From contig NZ_NPZB01000002.1 of the NCBI RefSeq assembly GCF_002895945.1, forward strand, positions 558,001-622,000: a stretch of DNA of 64,000 nt. Reading direction: 5' to 3'. The stretch's first letter is position 1, and every line of letters begins with the position of its first letter. The notes beneath the pieces are model-generated. The model made no database searches, had not been told where the DNA came from, and worked only from the letters and a program-made list of their open reading frames with translations. The position numbers were made by a program, and so were the translations under genes. This document shows, in pieces, positions 53,519 through 63,958 of this stretch. Origin of the DNA: Solilutibacter silvestris (GTDB taxonomy: Bacteria > Pseudomonadota > Gammaproteobacteria > Xanthomonadales > Xanthomonadaceae).

Positions 53519-54244
53519 ATGTCTGCAACCGCGAAACTTGCACTGGCATTGTCGCTGGCATTGACCTGTGTACCAGCCAGTGCCGAGGTTTATCGCTTCA
53601 CGATTGCGCGCAAGGCGCCTGCAGCATCCGATGTGCCGAAGACGACGCCGATCGGCGAGCTGGTGGTCAACGGCGCGCTGCACTTGCCGGCATATGCGAT
53701 CACTGTCGTCGATGGCATTGATGGCTGGACAACGGCGAAGCCGGAGTCGATGAAGGTCGATGGCGCGAAACTCACCGCGACACAGGCTGCACGTCTGGCC
53801 GCGTATGCCACGCCATCGGGTTGGATGCTGGTACCGCGCGACTGGAAATTGCTGAAGGGTGGCGTCGGCGCCGATGGGTCGACCGCGATCAGTTTCGTTC
53901 CGTCGTCAGGCAACGGACATCTTGATTTTTACGATGCCAGTGCTTGCCGCGGATGCGCGGAAACGCCCGCCAGCCTGTTCTTCCCGGAAGCGCGCGCGGA
54001 TGCGCAGCGTGACGAGTATCCCGTGTACGAGCGCAGTGCCACGCCACTGAAACTCACGCGCCATGGCAAGCATCGGATGCTGTATCGCACCGTTGTGGAT
54101 GGCCAACCCATCGATGGGATCGCCTATTACGACAGTGCCAGCGATCTGCCGTATCGCAACCATGAAGTGAGTCTGCCGGCAGCGCAGCGCGATCTCGCCA
54201 CACCGATGTTGAACTGGTATGTGCCGAGATCGAAAGAAGAGTGA
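53519..54244 (+). CDS. Hypothetical exported protein (DUF4850-like)
   Basis: 241 aa with a signal peptide (MSATAKLALALSLALTCVPASAEV). The body reads IGELVVNGALHLPAYAITVVDGIDGWTTAKP ... SGWMLVPRDWKLLKGGVGADGSTAISFVPSSGNGHLDFYDASACRGCAETPASLFFP. The overall pattern, including the paired C-x2-C (ACRGCAE), resembles DUF4850-type exported proteins from Xanthomonadaceae; the name is tentative. Good Shine-Dalgarno AAAGGGGAG before the GTG/ATG pair (53516/53519). Convergent with recQ. Confidence 0.65.
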   Translation: MSATAKLALALSLALTCVPASAEVYRFTIARKAPAASDVPKTTPIGELVVNGALHLPAYAITVVDGIDGWTTAKPESMKVDGAKLTATQAARLAAYATPSGWMLVPRDWKLLKGGVGADGSTAISFVPSSGNGHLDFYDASACRGCAETPASLFFPEARADAQRDEYPVYERSATPLKLTRHGKHRMLYRTVVDGQPIDGIAYYDSASDLPYRNHEVSLPAAQRDLATPMLNWYVPRSKEE

Positions 54245-54305
54245 ACGCCTGACATGAGTCGTCGCCGGGCGGCTGCTCATCGGGAATATTCCGCAAGACC
54301 GGCGG

Positions 54306-56117
54306 CTAGCCGGCCGCGGACAACACTTCCAGCAGCGCATCACCATAACGCGCCAGCTTGGCCGCACCGACGCCGTTGACTTGCGCCAAGGCGTTGAGGT
54401 CCGCCGGTGCGTGCACGGCGATCTCGCGCAGGGTGGCATCGTGGAAAATCACGTAGGCCGGAATGTTCTGGCTGCGCGCGCTGTCGCCGCGCCAGGCGCG
54501 CAATGCATCGAAGCGCTGTTGCGCGTCGTCCGCAAGAATCGCGGGCGCCGACGCGCCGGTGCGGTTGCTGCGCTCGCGTCGTGCCGCCTTGCGTGGCGCA
54601 TCCACACGCAGCGAGAGCGTGGTTTCGCCGCGCAGCAATGGTCCGCTGGAGGCGCCCAGGCGCAGGCTGCCGTGGCCGTCGAGATCACTTTCCAGCAAGC
54701 CCGCGGCCATCAACTGGCGAAAGACGCTGCGCCATTGGCGCGCGTCGAGATCCTGGCCGATGCCGTGGGTGGAAAGCGTGTCGTGGCCGAGCTGGCGCAC
54801 CCGCGCGTTGTCGCTTCCGCGCAGGACGTCGATGACGTGGCCAGCGCCGAAACGTTGGCCAGTGCGATACACGCAGGACAACGCCTTGCGCGCGATTTCG
54901 GTGCCGTCGATGCTGGCGGCGGGTGACAGGCAGTTGTCGCAATTGCCGCACGGTTGCGGGTAATGCTCGCCAAAGTAGGCCAGCAGCGATTGGCGGCGAC
55001 AGGCCGTCGATTCGCAATAGCCGAGCAGCGCATCCAGCTTGCGATGTTCCACCCGCTTGCGTTCATCGGGGGCATCGGAATTCTCGATCATCCGTTGCAG
55101 CAATGCCGCGTCGCCCATGCCGAAGCACAACCAGGCCTCGCTGGGGTCGCCATCACGGCCGGCGCGCCCGGTTTCCTGGTAGTAGCCCTCCATCGATTTC
55201 GGCAGGTCCATGTGCGCGACGAAACGCACGTCGGGTTTGTCGATGCCCATGCCGAAGGCGATCGTCGCCACCATCACCACGCCGTCCTCGCGCAGGAAGC
55301 GCCGCTGGTGTTCGGCGCGCATCTCCGCCGCCAGACCGGCGTGGTAAGGCAGGGCGTCGATGCCTTGTTCGCGCAATGCTTCGGCGGTCGCTTCGACCTT
55401 GCGTCGCGACATGCAATAGACGATGCCGCTGGCGCCACGATGGCGATCAATCACCTCCATCAGTTGGCGCGGGCCGCCATCCTTGGCTTCGACCGCATAG
55501 CGGATGTTGGGGCGATCGAACGAACTGACGAAATGGCGAGCGTCTTGCAGTTGCAGGCGTTCGGCGATCTCGCGCTGGGTCGGCGCGTCGGCGGTGGCGG
55601 TCAGCGCGATCCGCGGCACTTGTGGCCAGCGTTCGTGCAACACGGTGAGCTGGCGATACTCCGGACGGAAATCGTGGCCCCATTGCGAGACGCAATGCGC
55701 CTCGTCGATGGCGAACAGCGCGACCTGCGCCTGATCGAGCAGCGCGAGGAACCGCGGAGTGAGCAGGCGTTCCGGCGCGACGTAGAGCAGATCGAGATCG
55801 CCGGCGAGCAAGGCCTGCTCGACGCCCATCGCATCGTTCGACGACAGCGTCGAGTTGAGGAAGGTCGCGCGCACGCCGAGCTGGCGCAACGCATCCACCT
55901 GGTCCTGCATCAGCGCGATCAATGGCGACACCACGATCGCCGTGCCCGCGCGCAGCAGCGCCGGCAGCTGATAGCACAACGACTTGCCGCCACCGGTCGG
56001 CATCAACACCAGCGCGTCACCACCAGCGGTGACGCGGTTGACGATCGCCTCCTGCTCGCCGCGGAACGCCGCGTGGCCAAAAACGTCACGCAGCAGGGGC
56101 AGGGCGGAATCCGACAT
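54306..56117 (-). CDS. recQ: ATP-dependent DNA helicase RecQ
   Basis: 603 aa, 3'-5' helicase of recombination and fork repair. Motif [19 protein letters not shown] (about 38-55), motif [22 protein letters not shown] (the DEAH box plus aromatic loop), motif [11 protein letters not shown], a zinc site (ACRRQ ... PCGNCDNC), a winged-helix RQC region and a C-terminal HRDC domain (about 520-600, [33 protein letters not shown]). All domains of the E. coli protein are present. Confidence 0.97.
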   Translation of the reverse strand: MSDSALPLLRDVFGHAAFRGEQEAIVNRVTAGGDALVLMPTGGGKSLCYQLPALLRAGTAIVVSPLIALMQDQVDALRQLGVRATFLNSTLSSNDAMGVEQALLAGDLDLLYVAPERLLTPRFLALLDQAQVALFAIDEAHCVSQWGHDFRPEYRQLTVLHERWPQVPRIALTATADAPTQREIAERLQLQDARHFVSSFDRPNIRYAVEAKDGGPRQLMEVIDRHRGASGIVYCMSRRKVEATAEALREQGIDALPYHAGLAAEMRAEHQRRFLREDGVVMVATIAFGMGIDKPDVRFVAHMDLPKSMEGYYQETGRAGRDGDPSEAWLCFGMGDAALLQRMIENSDAPDERKRVEHRKLDALLGYCESTACRRQSLLAYFGEHYPQPCGNCDNCLSPAASIDGTEIARKALSCVYRTGQRFGAGHVIDVLRGSDNARVRQLGHDTLSTHGIGQDLDARQWRSVFRQLMAAGLLESDLDGHGSLRLGASSGPLLRGETTLSLRVDAPRKAARRERSNRTGASAPAILADDAQQRFDALRAWRGDSARSQNIPAYVIFHDATLREIAVHAPADLNALAQVNGVGAAKLARYGDALLEVLSAAG

Positions 56118-56158
56118 CGGTGACTAGCCTAACAACAATCCGGTGCAGCCTCGTCGTT

Positions 56159-57367
56159 TTACAGCGCCTCGAAAATCCCCGCCGCGCCCATGCCGGTGCC
56201 GATGCACATCGTCACCATGCCGTACTTCTGCTTGTGGCGACGCAGGCCATGGACGATCGTTGCAGTACGAATCGCGCCAGTCGCACCCAGCGGATGGCCG
56301 AGCGCGATCGCGCCGCCGAGCGGATTGACCTTGGACGGATCGAGTCCGCAGTCGCGGATCACCGCCAGCGATTGCGCAGCGAAGGCTTCGTTGAGTTCGA
56401 TCCAGTCAAGCTGGTCCTGGGTAATGCCGGCTTGCGCCAGCGCCTTCGGGATCGCCGCGATCGGGCCGATGCCCATCACTTCCGGACGCACGCCGGCGAC
56501 CGAGAAGCTGACGAAACGTGCGAGCGGGGTGAGGCCGTATTGCTTGATCGCCGCTTCCGACGCCAGCAGCACGCCGGCCGCGCCATCGCTCATCTGCGAG
56601 GAATTGCCGGCCGTCACCGAGCCGCCGAACATGCCGTTGCGGAACACCGGACGCAATTTCGCCAGGCCTTCCAGCGTGGTGTCGGCGCGCGGGCCTTCAT
56701 CGGTATCGACGATGCGGTCGCGGGTGAGGATGCGATCCGCGGCGAGATCGGGCATGTGGCTGACGATGTCGTAGGGCGTGATCTCCTGCTTGAACTCGCC
56801 AGCGGCGATCGCCTTCAACGCCTTCTGGTGCGAGGCGACGGCGAACGCGTCCTGGTCCTCGCGCGAGATCTTCCATTCCTCGGCGACCTTCTCGGCGGTG
56901 ATGCCCATGCCGTAGGCGATCGCGACGTTTTCCTCCTTTGCGAACACTTGCGGCGACAGCGCGACCTTGTTGCCCATCATCGGCACCATGCTCATGCTCT
57001 CGGTGCCGCCAGCCAGCATCAGGTCGGCGTTGCCGAGGCGGATCTCGTTCGCGGCGAGTGCCACGGCCTGCAGGCCCGACGAGCAGAAACGATTGACGGT
57101 TTGCGCCGCCACGGTGTTCGGCAATCCCGCCAGCAGCACGCCGATGCGCGCCACGTTCATGCCTTGCTCGCCTTCCGGCATCGCGCAGCCGATGATGGCG
57201 TCGTCGATGCGCGAGAGATCGATGCCCGGCGCCTGCGCGACTACCGCTTTCAATACATGCGCGAGCATGTCGTCGGGACGGGTGTTGCGGAACATGCCCT
57301 TGGGCGCCTTGCCGACCGGCGTGCGGGTGGCGGCGACGATGTAGGCGTCTTGAACTTGCTTGGTCAT
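56159..57367 (-). CDS. fadA: Acetyl-CoA C-acyltransferase (3-ketoacyl-CoA thiolase)
   Basis: 402 aa, last step of fatty-acid beta-oxidation. Nucleophile C95 (VNRFCSSGLQAVALAANEI), the C-terminal GGAIALGHPLGATGAIRT histidine loop and the second cysteine in MVTMCIGTGMGAAGIFE are all present. Downstream partner of the fadB-type gene (23-bp gap); together they form the alpha4-beta4-like trifunctional complex in relatives. Confidence 0.96.
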   Translation of the reverse strand: MTKQVQDAYIVAATRTPVGKAPKGMFRNTRPDDMLAHVLKAVVAQAPGIDLSRIDDAIIGCAMPEGEQGMNVARIGVLLAGLPNTVAAQTVNRFCSSGLQAVALAANEIRLGNADLMLAGGTESMSMVPMMGNKVALSPQVFAKEENVAIAYGMGITAEKVAEEWKISREDQDAFAVASHQKALKAIAAGEFKQEITPYDIVSHMPDLAADRILTRDRIVDTDEGPRADTTLEGLAKLRPVFRNGMFGGSVTAGNSSQMSDGAAGVLLASEAAIKQYGLTPLARFVSFSVAGVRPEVMGIGPIAAIPKALAQAGITQDQLDWIELNEAFAAQSLAVIRDCGLDPSKVNPLGGAIALGHPLGATGAIRTATIVHGLRRHKQKYGMVTMCIGTGMGAAGIFEAL

Positions 57368-57390
57368 TGTCTTGTCCTTGTCGTCGCAGG

Positions 57391-59766
57391 TCAGTTGCGG
57401 AGCGGCTTGCCGTTCTTGAGCATGTATTCGATGCGCGCCTGCGTCTTCGGCTGTTGCGCCAGTTCGACGAAGTGCTTGCGTTCGAGGCGGATCAGCCAGT
57501 CCTCGTCGACCACGCTGTTGCGGTCGACTTCGCCGCCGCAGAGGATGGTGGCGATGCGGGTGGCGATTTCCTCGTCATACGGGCTGATGAAACGACCCTC
57601 TGCCATGTTCACCAGCATCATCCGGAACGTGGCGATGCCGACATCGCCGGCGACGCGGATGTTGCGCGCGGACAGCGGCGGACGATAACCGGCATCGGCC
57701 AATGCGGCCGCTTCGGTTTTCGCGATGTGCAGCAATTCGTAGGCATTCATCACCACGCGATCATTCGCGCGCATCAGCCCGAGTTCCTTGGCTTCCATCG
57801 CCGAGGTCGAGACCTTGGCCATCGCCACCGTCTCGAACACCTTCTTCAGTTCGGCGAAGACATCACCGTTGGCGCCGGCCGCCTGCGAGGCACGCACCGC
57901 GAACTCCTTCAGGCCACCACCGGCCGGCAGCAAGCCGACGCCGGCTTCCACCAGCCCGATGTAGCTTTCGAGATGCGCCACGGTCTTGGCACTGTGCATT
58001 TGGAATTCGCAACCACCGCCGAGCGCGAGCCCGCGCACCGCCGCGACCACCGGCACCAGCGAATACTTGATCGCCTGGCTGGTGGCCTGGAAATTGGCGA
58101 CCATCGCCTCGAACGCATCGACCTTGCCTGCCTGCAGCAAGCCGAGCGCACCGGCGAGATTGGCGCCGGCGGAGAACGGTTCCTTCGCCTGCCAGATCAC
58201 CATGCCCTTGAAGTCTTTTTCGGCGCGGCGGATCGCGTCCTGCACGCCGTCGAGCACGGCATCGTTCACCGTGTGCAACTTGGTCTTGAAGCTGAGCACG
58301 GCGATGTCGGCATCGTCGCTGTCGCGCCACAGGCGCACGCCGTCGTTCTCCCACACCGTTTCGCCGGTGGGGAAGCGTTCGCCCAGCATCGGATCGGGGA
58401 AACGCTGGCGCTTGTACACCGGCAGCGCCGAACGCGGCACGTCGCGATCCAGCGTCGGGCTGTAGCTGCCATCGGCGGCATACACGCCATCACGCTGCAA
58501 CACCCACTCGGGCAGCGGCGCATTGCTCATCGCCTTGCCTGCGGCGATATCGTCGGCGACCCATTGCGCGACTTGCTTCCAGCCTGCGGCCTGCCAGGTT
58601 TCGAACGGGCCGAGCGACCAGCCGTAACCCCAGCGGATCGCTTGATCGACGTCGCGCGCGGTTTCGGCGATGTCCTTGAGGTGATAGGCGCTGTAATGGA
58701 ACAGATCGCGGAAGCACGCCCACAGGAACTGTGCCTGCGGATGATCGCTCGCCCGCAGTGCTGCAAACTTCTTCGCCTGATCGCGTTCCTTGAGGATTTC
58801 GATCACCGCCGGATCCGCCGCCATGTTCGATGGCACGTAATCCTGCTTGGCCAGATCGACGACGAGGATGTCCTTGCCGGCCTTGCGGAAGATGCCGGCG
58901 CCGGTCTTCTGGCCCAGCGCGCCTTTTTCGATCAGCGCCTTCAACCATGCCGGTGGCGCGAAATACTGGTGCCACGGATCGTTCGGCAGCGTGTCCGCCA
59001 TGGTCTGGATCACGTGTGCCATGGTATCGAGCCCGACCACGTCGGCGGTGCGATAGGTCGCCGATTTCGGGCGGCCGACCAGCGGGCCGGTCAACGCATC
59101 GACGGTGTCGAAGCCGAGCTTGAACTGCGCGGTGTGATGCATCGTCGCCAGGATCGAGAACACGCCGATGCGGTTGCCGATGAAGTTCGGGGTGTCGCGT
59201 GCGATCACCACGCCCTTGCCGAGATAGGTGGTGAGGAAGGTTTCAAGACTTTCGACCACCCACGCTTCGGTGTGCTTGGTCGGAATCAACTCGGCCAGGT
59301 GCATGTAACGCGGCGGATTGAAGAAGTGCACACCGCAGAAGCGATGGCGCATTTCTTCCGGCAGCACGTCGCTCAAGGTGTTGATGCCGAGGCCCGAGGT
59401 ATTCGATGCCAGCACCGCGTGTGCCGGCACGAATGGTGCGATCTTCTTGTAAAGATCCTGCTTCCAGTCCATGCGTTCGGCGATTGCTTCGATGATCAGG
59501 TCGCAGCTCTTGAGCTGATCGAGTCCCGTTTCATAGTTCGCGGCGACGATCGCCTCGGCTAGCGACTTGCTGGCGAGCGGCGCCGGCGACAACTTGGCGA
59601 GGTTGGCGATCGCCTTCTGCACGACGCCATTCTTGTCACCGTCCTTCGCCGGGAGGTCGAACAGCACGGTATCGACACCGGCGTTGACCAGCTGCGCGGC
59701 GATTTGCGCGCCCATGACGCCCGCGCCGAGCACGGCGACGCGACGGACGAGTAGGGGATTCGACAT
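57391..59766 (-). CDS. fadB: 3-hydroxyacyl-CoA dehydrogenase/enoyl-CoA hydratase, FadN-like domain order
   Basis: 791 aa multifunctional beta-oxidation enzyme. Here the NAD-binding 3-hydroxyacyl-CoA dehydrogenase comes first (VAVLGAGVMGAQIAAQLVNAG at 9-29, NTSGLGINTLSD, HRFCGVHFFNPPRYMHLAELI, GKGVVIARDTPNFIGNRIG). The enoyl-CoA hydratase domain comes near the C-terminal half (about 500-720: VVAAVRGLALGGGCEFQMHSAKTVAHLESYIGLVEAGVGLLPAGGG). E. coli FadB has the opposite order, so this resembles Bacillus FadN; the symbol fadB follows its pairing with fadA. Start ATG 59766. Transcribed with a TetR gene upstream. Confidence 0.93.
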   Translation of the reverse strand: MSNPLLVRRVAVLGAGVMGAQIAAQLVNAGVDTVLFDLPAKDGDKNGVVQKAIANLAKLSPAPLASKSLAEAIVAANYETGLDQLKSCDLIIEAIAERMDWKQDLYKKIAPFVPAHAVLASNTSGLGINTLSDVLPEEMRHRFCGVHFFNPPRYMHLAELIPTKHTEAWVVESLETFLTTYLGKGVVIARDTPNFIGNRIGVFSILATMHHTAQFKLGFDTVDALTGPLVGRPKSATYRTADVVGLDTMAHVIQTMADTLPNDPWHQYFAPPAWLKALIEKGALGQKTGAGIFRKAGKDILVVDLAKQDYVPSNMAADPAVIEILKERDQAKKFAALRASDHPQAQFLWACFRDLFHYSAYHLKDIAETARDVDQAIRWGYGWSLGPFETWQAAGWKQVAQWVADDIAAGKAMSNAPLPEWVLQRDGVYAADGSYSPTLDRDVPRSALPVYKRQRFPDPMLGERFPTGETVWENDGVRLWRDSDDADIAVLSFKTKLHTVNDAVLDGVQDAIRRAEKDFKGMVIWQAKEPFSAGANLAGALGLLQAGKVDAFEAMVANFQATSQAIKYSLVPVVAAVRGLALGGGCEFQMHSAKTVAHLESYIGLVEAGVGLLPAGGGLKEFAVRASQAAGANGDVFAELKKVFETVAMAKVSTSAMEAKELGLMRANDRVVMNAYELLHIAKTEAAALADAGYRPPLSARNIRVAGDVGIATFRMMLVNMAEGRFISPYDEEIATRIATILCGGEVDRNSVVDEDWLIRLERKHFVELAQQPKTQARIEYMLKNGKPLRN

Positions 59767-59835
59767 CGGAACACTCCTTGGGATGATAAGAAGCGGCAGC
59801 GCATCGCCCTGCCGGAAACGCATGGAAAGATGGGG

Positions 59836-60450
59836 TCAGGCGCGCAGGCCGGCGGCAGCGAATTCGATCAGGTGCCGCGCGGCATCCTGCAGGTGTTCCT
59901 TTTCGGAACGATGATTCGGCCGGCGAATCAGGCCGAAGTCGGCCATGGCATAGGTCAGTGCGCCGGCGACGAAATCCAGCCGCCAGTACAGCTCGTCCTT
60001 GGGCAGCTTGGGCAGGCAGTGCGCCAGTTCCTGGGAAAACCCGCGCAGGACGTGGCCGTAACGGCTGGAAATGAAATCGCGCAGGCCGGCGTTCTGCTCG
60101 GCGTAGGCGCGGGCGAGGATGCGCACGAAGGCGGCGCCCTGGCGGTCCTGGGCCATCGCCAGCGGTGGTTCGATGAAGGCAGCCAGCACTGCTTCCAGTT
60201 CACCCGGATGCTCGCGGCGGGCGCGTTCGAGCTGGGCGAGGCGGGCTGCGCTCATCTCGTCCATGCGCCGGCGAAACACCTCGTTGACTAGGTTTTCCTT
60301 GCTGCCGAAGTGGTAATTGACGGCGGCGATGTTGACGTCCGCCATGCCGGTGACTTCGCGCAACGAGGTGCCGGCGAACCCGTTCAGCGCGAATAGCGTC
60401 TCAGCGGCATTGAGAATTCGATCCTTGGTGTTGAACTGGGTTCCCGTCAT
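59836..60450 (-). CDS. TetR-family regulator of the fad operon (PsrA/FadR-like)
   Basis: 204 aa. The N-terminal TetR HTH (about 8-55) reads TKDRILNAAETLFALNGFAGTSLREVTGMADVNIAAVNYHFGSKENLVNEVF, the pattern of the PsrA/CerR-type subgroup. The C-terminal ligand domain ends LIEFAAAGLRA. Position 69 bp upstream of fadB on the same strand suggests it senses acyl-CoA or fatty acid and controls this operon and itself. The ATG at 60450 is used; a TTG seven codons upstream is less likely. A palindrome just upstream is a candidate operator. Confidence 0.85.
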   Translation of the reverse strand: MTGTQFNTKDRILNAAETLFALNGFAGTSLREVTGMADVNIAAVNYHFGSKENLVNEVFRRRMDEMSAARLAQLERARREHPGELEAVLAAFIEPPLAMAQDRQGAAFVRILARAYAEQNAGLRDFISSRYGHVLRGFSQELAHCLPKLPKDELYWRLDFVAGALTYAMADFGLIRRPNHRSEKEHLQDAARHLIEFAAAGLRA

Positions 60451-60460
60451 GGCAACACTC

Positions 60461-60473
60461 GATTGAAACAATC
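60461..60473. promoter_or_regulatory. Candidate TetR operator
   Basis: GATTG-AAA-CAATC, a perfect short palindrome, begins 11 bases before the start codon of the TetR gene. TetR-family repressors commonly bind such sites to control themselves. No second copy was noticed upstream of fadB. Confidence 0.4.
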
Positions 60474-60647
60474 ACTTGAATGTGCCGCAAAGATTGAACG
60501 CCGTCAATGCCTGCAAGTGCAAGAAGGTGTCAAGAAAGTTAGACTGTTGTCGGGGAAACTTTCCTAAGTCCGCGTATGCGTGCGGATTTTTCATGCTAGC
60601 CTCGGCCGGGCTCGAATCCGGCCTTCCATTTTTCGGAGAATCGTGAT

Positions 60648-61073
60648 ATGGCGCTGGAGCGCACCCTTTCCATCATCAAGCCTGATGCCGTTGCCAAGAA
60701 CGTCATCGGCGAGATCTACACCCGTTTCGAAAAAGCCGGCCTCAAGGTCGTCGCCTCGAAGATGAAGCAGTTGTCGAAGCAGGAAGCCGAAGGTTTCTAC
60801 GCCGTGCATCGCGAGCGTCCGTTCTTCGCCGCACTGGTCAACTTCATGATTTCCGGCCCGGTGATGATCCAGGCGCTGGAAGGCGACAACGCGGTGACGA
60901 AGAATCGTGACCTGATGGGCGCGACCAATCCGAAGGAAGCGGCGGCCGGCACCATTCGCGCCGACTTCGCCGATTCGATCGACGCCAACGCCGTGCACGG
61001 TTCCGATTCGCTGGAGAACGCCGCGATCGAGATCGCGTATTTCTTCCCGGCGACCGACGTCTACGCACGATAA
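60648..61073 (+). CDS. ndk: Nucleoside diphosphate kinase
   Basis: 141 aa. It transfers gamma-phosphate between NTPs and NDPs through a phospho-histidine. Nucleophile H117 ([12 protein letters not shown]), N-terminal [15 protein letters not shown] and the K-x-R active-site region VYARE-like C-terminus are present. Two hairpins with T-rich tails stand upstream (CCGC...GCGG then ATTTTT near 60570-60593; GGCCGG...CCGGCC at 60605-60624 then a T-rich tail), which may terminate upstream transcripts or form the ndk leader. First of the ndk-rlmN-pilF-rodZ order. Confidence 0.98.
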   Translation: MALERTLSIIKPDAVAKNVIGEIYTRFEKAGLKVVASKMKQLSKQEAEGFYAVHRERPFFAALVNFMISGPVMIQALEGDNAVTKNRDLMGATNPKEAAAGTIRADFADSIDANAVHGSDSLENAAIEIAYFFPATDVYAR

Positions 61074-61095
61074 GTCAGGAGAGGGAGGGCAGCAG

Positions 61096-62313
61096 ATGCA
61101 AGTGGTGACGGAAAATCCGGTTGATGCAAAGGTGGAGTCTGCCGATTCCGCGGTGCGCCTGCCGTCCGTCGATGTCCGCAAGCAGAACCTGCTCGAACTC
61201 GACCGCGAGGGGCTGGAGCGCTTCTTCGTCGAAGTCCTCGACGAGAAGCGCTTTCGCGCCCACCAGGTGATGAAGTGGGTGCACCATCGCCACGTCACCA
61301 CCTTCGATGAAATGACCGACCTCGGCAAGGTGCTGCGCGCGAAACTCGAGCAGCACGCCGAGATCATCGTTCCCAACATCCTGCTCGACAAACCGTCGGT
61401 CGACGGCACCCACAAGTGGCTGCTCGGCATGGATGGCGGCAACGCCATCGAGGCGGTCTACATTCCCGACAAGGGCCGCGGCACGCTGTGCGTGTCGTCG
61501 CAGGTCGGTTGCGCGTTGAACTGCACGTTCTGCTCGACCGCGACCCAGGGCTTCAACCGCAATCTCTCCACCGCCGAAATCATCGGCCAGGTGTGGGTGG
61601 CGGCGCGCCATCTCGGCAACGTCCCGCATCGCGAGCGTCGCCTCACCAACGTGGTGATGATGGGGATGGGCGAACCGCTGATGAATTTCGACAACGTCGT
61701 GCGCGCGATGAGCGTGATGCGCGACGACCTCGGCTATGGCCTCGCCAACAAGCGGGTGACGCTGTCGACCGCGGGACTGGTGCCGATGATCGATCGCCTC
61801 GCCGTCGAGAGCGACGTCTCGCTGGCGGTGTCGCTGCATGCGCCGTTCGACGCATTGCGCAGCGAGCTGGTGCCACTCAACAAGAAATACGATATCGAAA
61901 CGCTGATGGACGCCTGCGTGCGCTATGCACTGCGCAAGAAGGGCGAATCGGTGACGTTCGAATACACGCTGATGCGCGGCGTCAACGACCAACCCGAGCA
62001 TGCGCGCGCGCTGGCGCGGTTGATGCACGAATTCGACCGCCGCGTGCAGATGAAGGACGCGGCCAAGGTCAACCTGATTCCGTTCAACCCGTTCCCGGGC
62101 ACGCGCTATGCACGCTCGGATGCCGATGACATCCGTGCGTTCCAGAAGATATTGAACAATTCCGGGCTGGTCGCGCCGCTGCGACGCACGCGCGGCGACG
62201 ACATCGACGCCGCCTGTGGCCAGTTGAAGGGGCAAGTGCTCGATCGCACCCGCCGCCAGGCCGAACACAAGAAGCGGCTGGAAGCGCAGGGAGGCTTCGA
62301 TGCGGTGGCGTGA
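61096..62313 (+). CDS. rlmN: Dual-specificity RNA methyltransferase RlmN
   Basis: 405 aa radical-SAM enzyme that methylates C2 of A2503 in 23S rRNA and of A37 in certain tRNAs. The 4Fe-4S cluster cysteines are C139, C143 and C146 ([14 protein letters not shown]). [48 protein letters not shown] and [13 protein letters not shown] follow. The C-terminal [18 protein letters not shown] contains the methyl-carrying Cys. Overlaps pilF by 14 bp. Confidence 0.97.
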   Translation: MQVVTENPVDAKVESADSAVRLPSVDVRKQNLLELDREGLERFFVEVLDEKRFRAHQVMKWVHHRHVTTFDEMTDLGKVLRAKLEQHAEIIVPNILLDKPSVDGTHKWLLGMDGGNAIEAVYIPDKGRGTLCVSSQVGCALNCTFCSTATQGFNRNLSTAEIIGQVWVAARHLGNVPHRERRLTNVVMMGMGEPLMNFDNVVRAMSVMRDDLGYGLANKRVTLSTAGLVPMIDRLAVESDVSLAVSLHAPFDALRSELVPLNKKYDIETLMDACVRYALRKKGESVTFEYTLMRGVNDQPEHARALARLMHEFDRRVQMKDAAKVNLIPFNPFPGTRYARSDADDIRAFQKILNNSGLVAPLRRTRGDDIDAACGQLKGQVLDRTRRQAEHKKRLEAQGGFDAVA

Positions 62314-63109
62314 GGGCGCATTGTTTGTTGCAACGATCGCGCTGGCACTGCTCGTCGGTTGCGATCGCTTGACCTTCGTCAAGCCGAACATGAAGAAGTC
62401 GAAGTTCGAAGACGTGCGCAGCGTACCCGACGTCCGCGACAGCGCCAGCGACCGGCAGCGGATGGCGGCATCGGATGGACTGCAGCTCGCCGGCAATCGC
62501 TTGCAGGGCGGCGATCTCGATGGCGCCGAGAAGAGTGCCAGGCATGTGCTCGAATCCGATCGCGGCAACACCACCGCGATGACCATCCTTGCCCTGGTGG
62601 AACAACGCCGCGGCCATGTCGCGGATGCCGGTACATGGTTCAAGCGGGCAGCCGAACAAGGCAACTCCGGCCCGGCTGAATGGGGTAATTACGGCACGTG
62701 GCTGTGCGAGGCCAACCAGCCGGCGGAATCGTTGCAATGGCTCGATCGTTCGCTGGCCTATCCCGATGCGATCGACCTCGCCGGGATGCGCGCGAACGCC
62801 GGCAAGTGCGCATTGCGCGCCGGCCAGACCGAGCGTGCCGAGCGCGACCTGCGCGCCGCGCTGGACCTCGCGCCGGCCAATGCGGTCGCACTGGATGGCA
62901 TGGCGCAACTGATGTTCGTGCGCGGCCGCATGCTGGAAGCGCGCGCCTTCAACGAGCGTCGTCTCGCCGCCGCCCCGGCGACGGCCGAAACGCTGGCGCG
63001 CGCCGCCGAGATCGAAACCCACCTGGGCGACCAGGTCGCGGCAAGTCGTTATCGCCAACGGATGGCGCAGGAATTCCCCAACGTCACTCCCAACGCCAAG
63101 GGACATTGA
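62300..63109 (+). CDS. pilF: Type IV pilus biogenesis/stability protein PilF (PilW), TPR lipoprotein
   Basis: 269 aa. Signal peptide with lipobox LLVGC (C21), then about six tetratricopeptide repeats (from about 55: [49 protein letters not shown]). PilF-type lipoproteins help the PilQ secretin assemble in the outer membrane. The order rlmN-pilF-rodZ(-ispG) is the same as in Pseudomonas and Xanthomonas. A Met at the second TPR was not considered a start because the lipobox would be lost. Confidence 0.9.
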   Translation: MRWREGALFVATIALALLVGCDRLTFVKPNMKKSKFEDVRSVPDVRDSASDRQRMAASDGLQLAGNRLQGGDLDGAEKSARHVLESDRGNTTAMTILALVEQRRGHVADAGTWFKRAAEQGNSGPAEWGNYGTWLCEANQPAESLQWLDRSLAYPDAIDLAGMRANAGKCALRAGQTERAERDLRAALDLAPANAVALDGMAQLMFVRGRMLEARAFNERRLAAAPATAETLARAAEIETHLGDQVAASRYRQRMAQEFPNVTPNAKGH

Positions 63110-63112
63110 GCG

Positions 63113-63958
63113 ATGCAAGACGAACAATTCCAGTTTGAGGCAAGCATGACGGCGACCGCGGAACACGGGACGCTGCTGCGCATCGCACGCAAGGCGCAGG
63201 GCATGACCCTCGAAGAGGCGGCGCAACGCACGCGCATTCCCGCGCGCACCCTCGATGCGCTCGAATCGGGCGAGTGGGAACGCGCCGGTGCCGGCGTGTT
63301 CGTGCGCGGACAACTGCGCAGCTATGGCCGCTTGCTTGGCGTCGACACGTCCAGCTGGATGGAGCAGGCGCCGGCGGTGGAACCGCCGAAGCTGGTCAGC
63401 CACCAGCGCACGCCGATGGCACAGCGCTTCGCCGATGAGATCGGCCGCAAGCTGGTCTATGTCGTGATCACCCTGACCATCGCGATTCCGGTCTGGCTGA
63501 TGGCGACCCGTTCTCCGGTCACCGCCTTGCCGGGCGAAACCGCCAGTCTCGAAATGCCGAAGAATGCCGTGCCGGCCACGACGCAGCCCGCTGCATCGGT
63601 GCAGACGGCGCAGGCGCAACCTGCGACGCAACCACAGCAGGCGGTGGCGATGGCATCGATGGCACCGGTGCCGGGGCAGGCCGGCGTTCCCGCCACTGCG
63701 CTCAGCATCCGTTTCGATGGCCAGAGCTGGATGCAGGCGTACGCGCCTGACGGCAGCGTGATCGAAAAAGGATTGGTCAAGGGCGGCGAATCCCGCAGTT
63801 TCGCTTCCGGTCAGCTGGGCCGCATTACTCTCGGCAACGCCAGTCAGGTGCATGTCGAGCATGCCGGTCAGGCCGTCGATCTGGCGCCCTACATCCGGTC
63901 GGATGTGGCGCGCTTTGCGGTATCCTCTGACGGCACGCCGGGTGCGGTATCCAACTGA
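63113..63958 (+). CDS. rodZ: RodZ-like helix-turn-helix membrane protein
   Basis: 281 aa. Cytoplasmic HTH at about 15-80 (GTLLRIARKAQGMTLEEAAQRTRIPARTLDALESGEW), one membrane segment (LVYVVITLTIAIPVWLMA, about 114-131), a Pro/Gln/Ala-rich linker and a C-terminal periplasmic DUF4115 beta domain (about 195-281, LSIRFDGQSWMQAYAPDGSVIEKGLVKGGESRSFA). It links MreB to the elongasome and so helps set rod shape. Three bases after pilF. The window ends 42 bp after the stop; ispG is expected next but lies outside. Confidence 0.9.
   Translation: MQDEQFQFEASMTATAEHGTLLRIARKAQGMTLEEAAQRTRIPARTLDALESGEWERAGAGVFVRGQLRSYGRLLGVDTSSWMEQAPAVEPPKLVSHQRTPMAQRFADEIGRKLVYVVITLTIAIPVWLMATRSPVTALPGETASLEMPKNAVPATTQPAASVQTAQAQPATQPQQAVAMASMAPVPGQAGVPATALSIRFDGQSWMQAYAPDGSVIEKGLVKGGESRSFASGQLGRITLGNASQVHVEHAGQAVDLAPYIRSDVARFAVSSDGTPGAVSN

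Noticed and set aside
57367-59562. 731-codon plus-strand frame opposite fadB
   Set aside because: Antisense shadow of the fadB-type gene; no recognisable domain.
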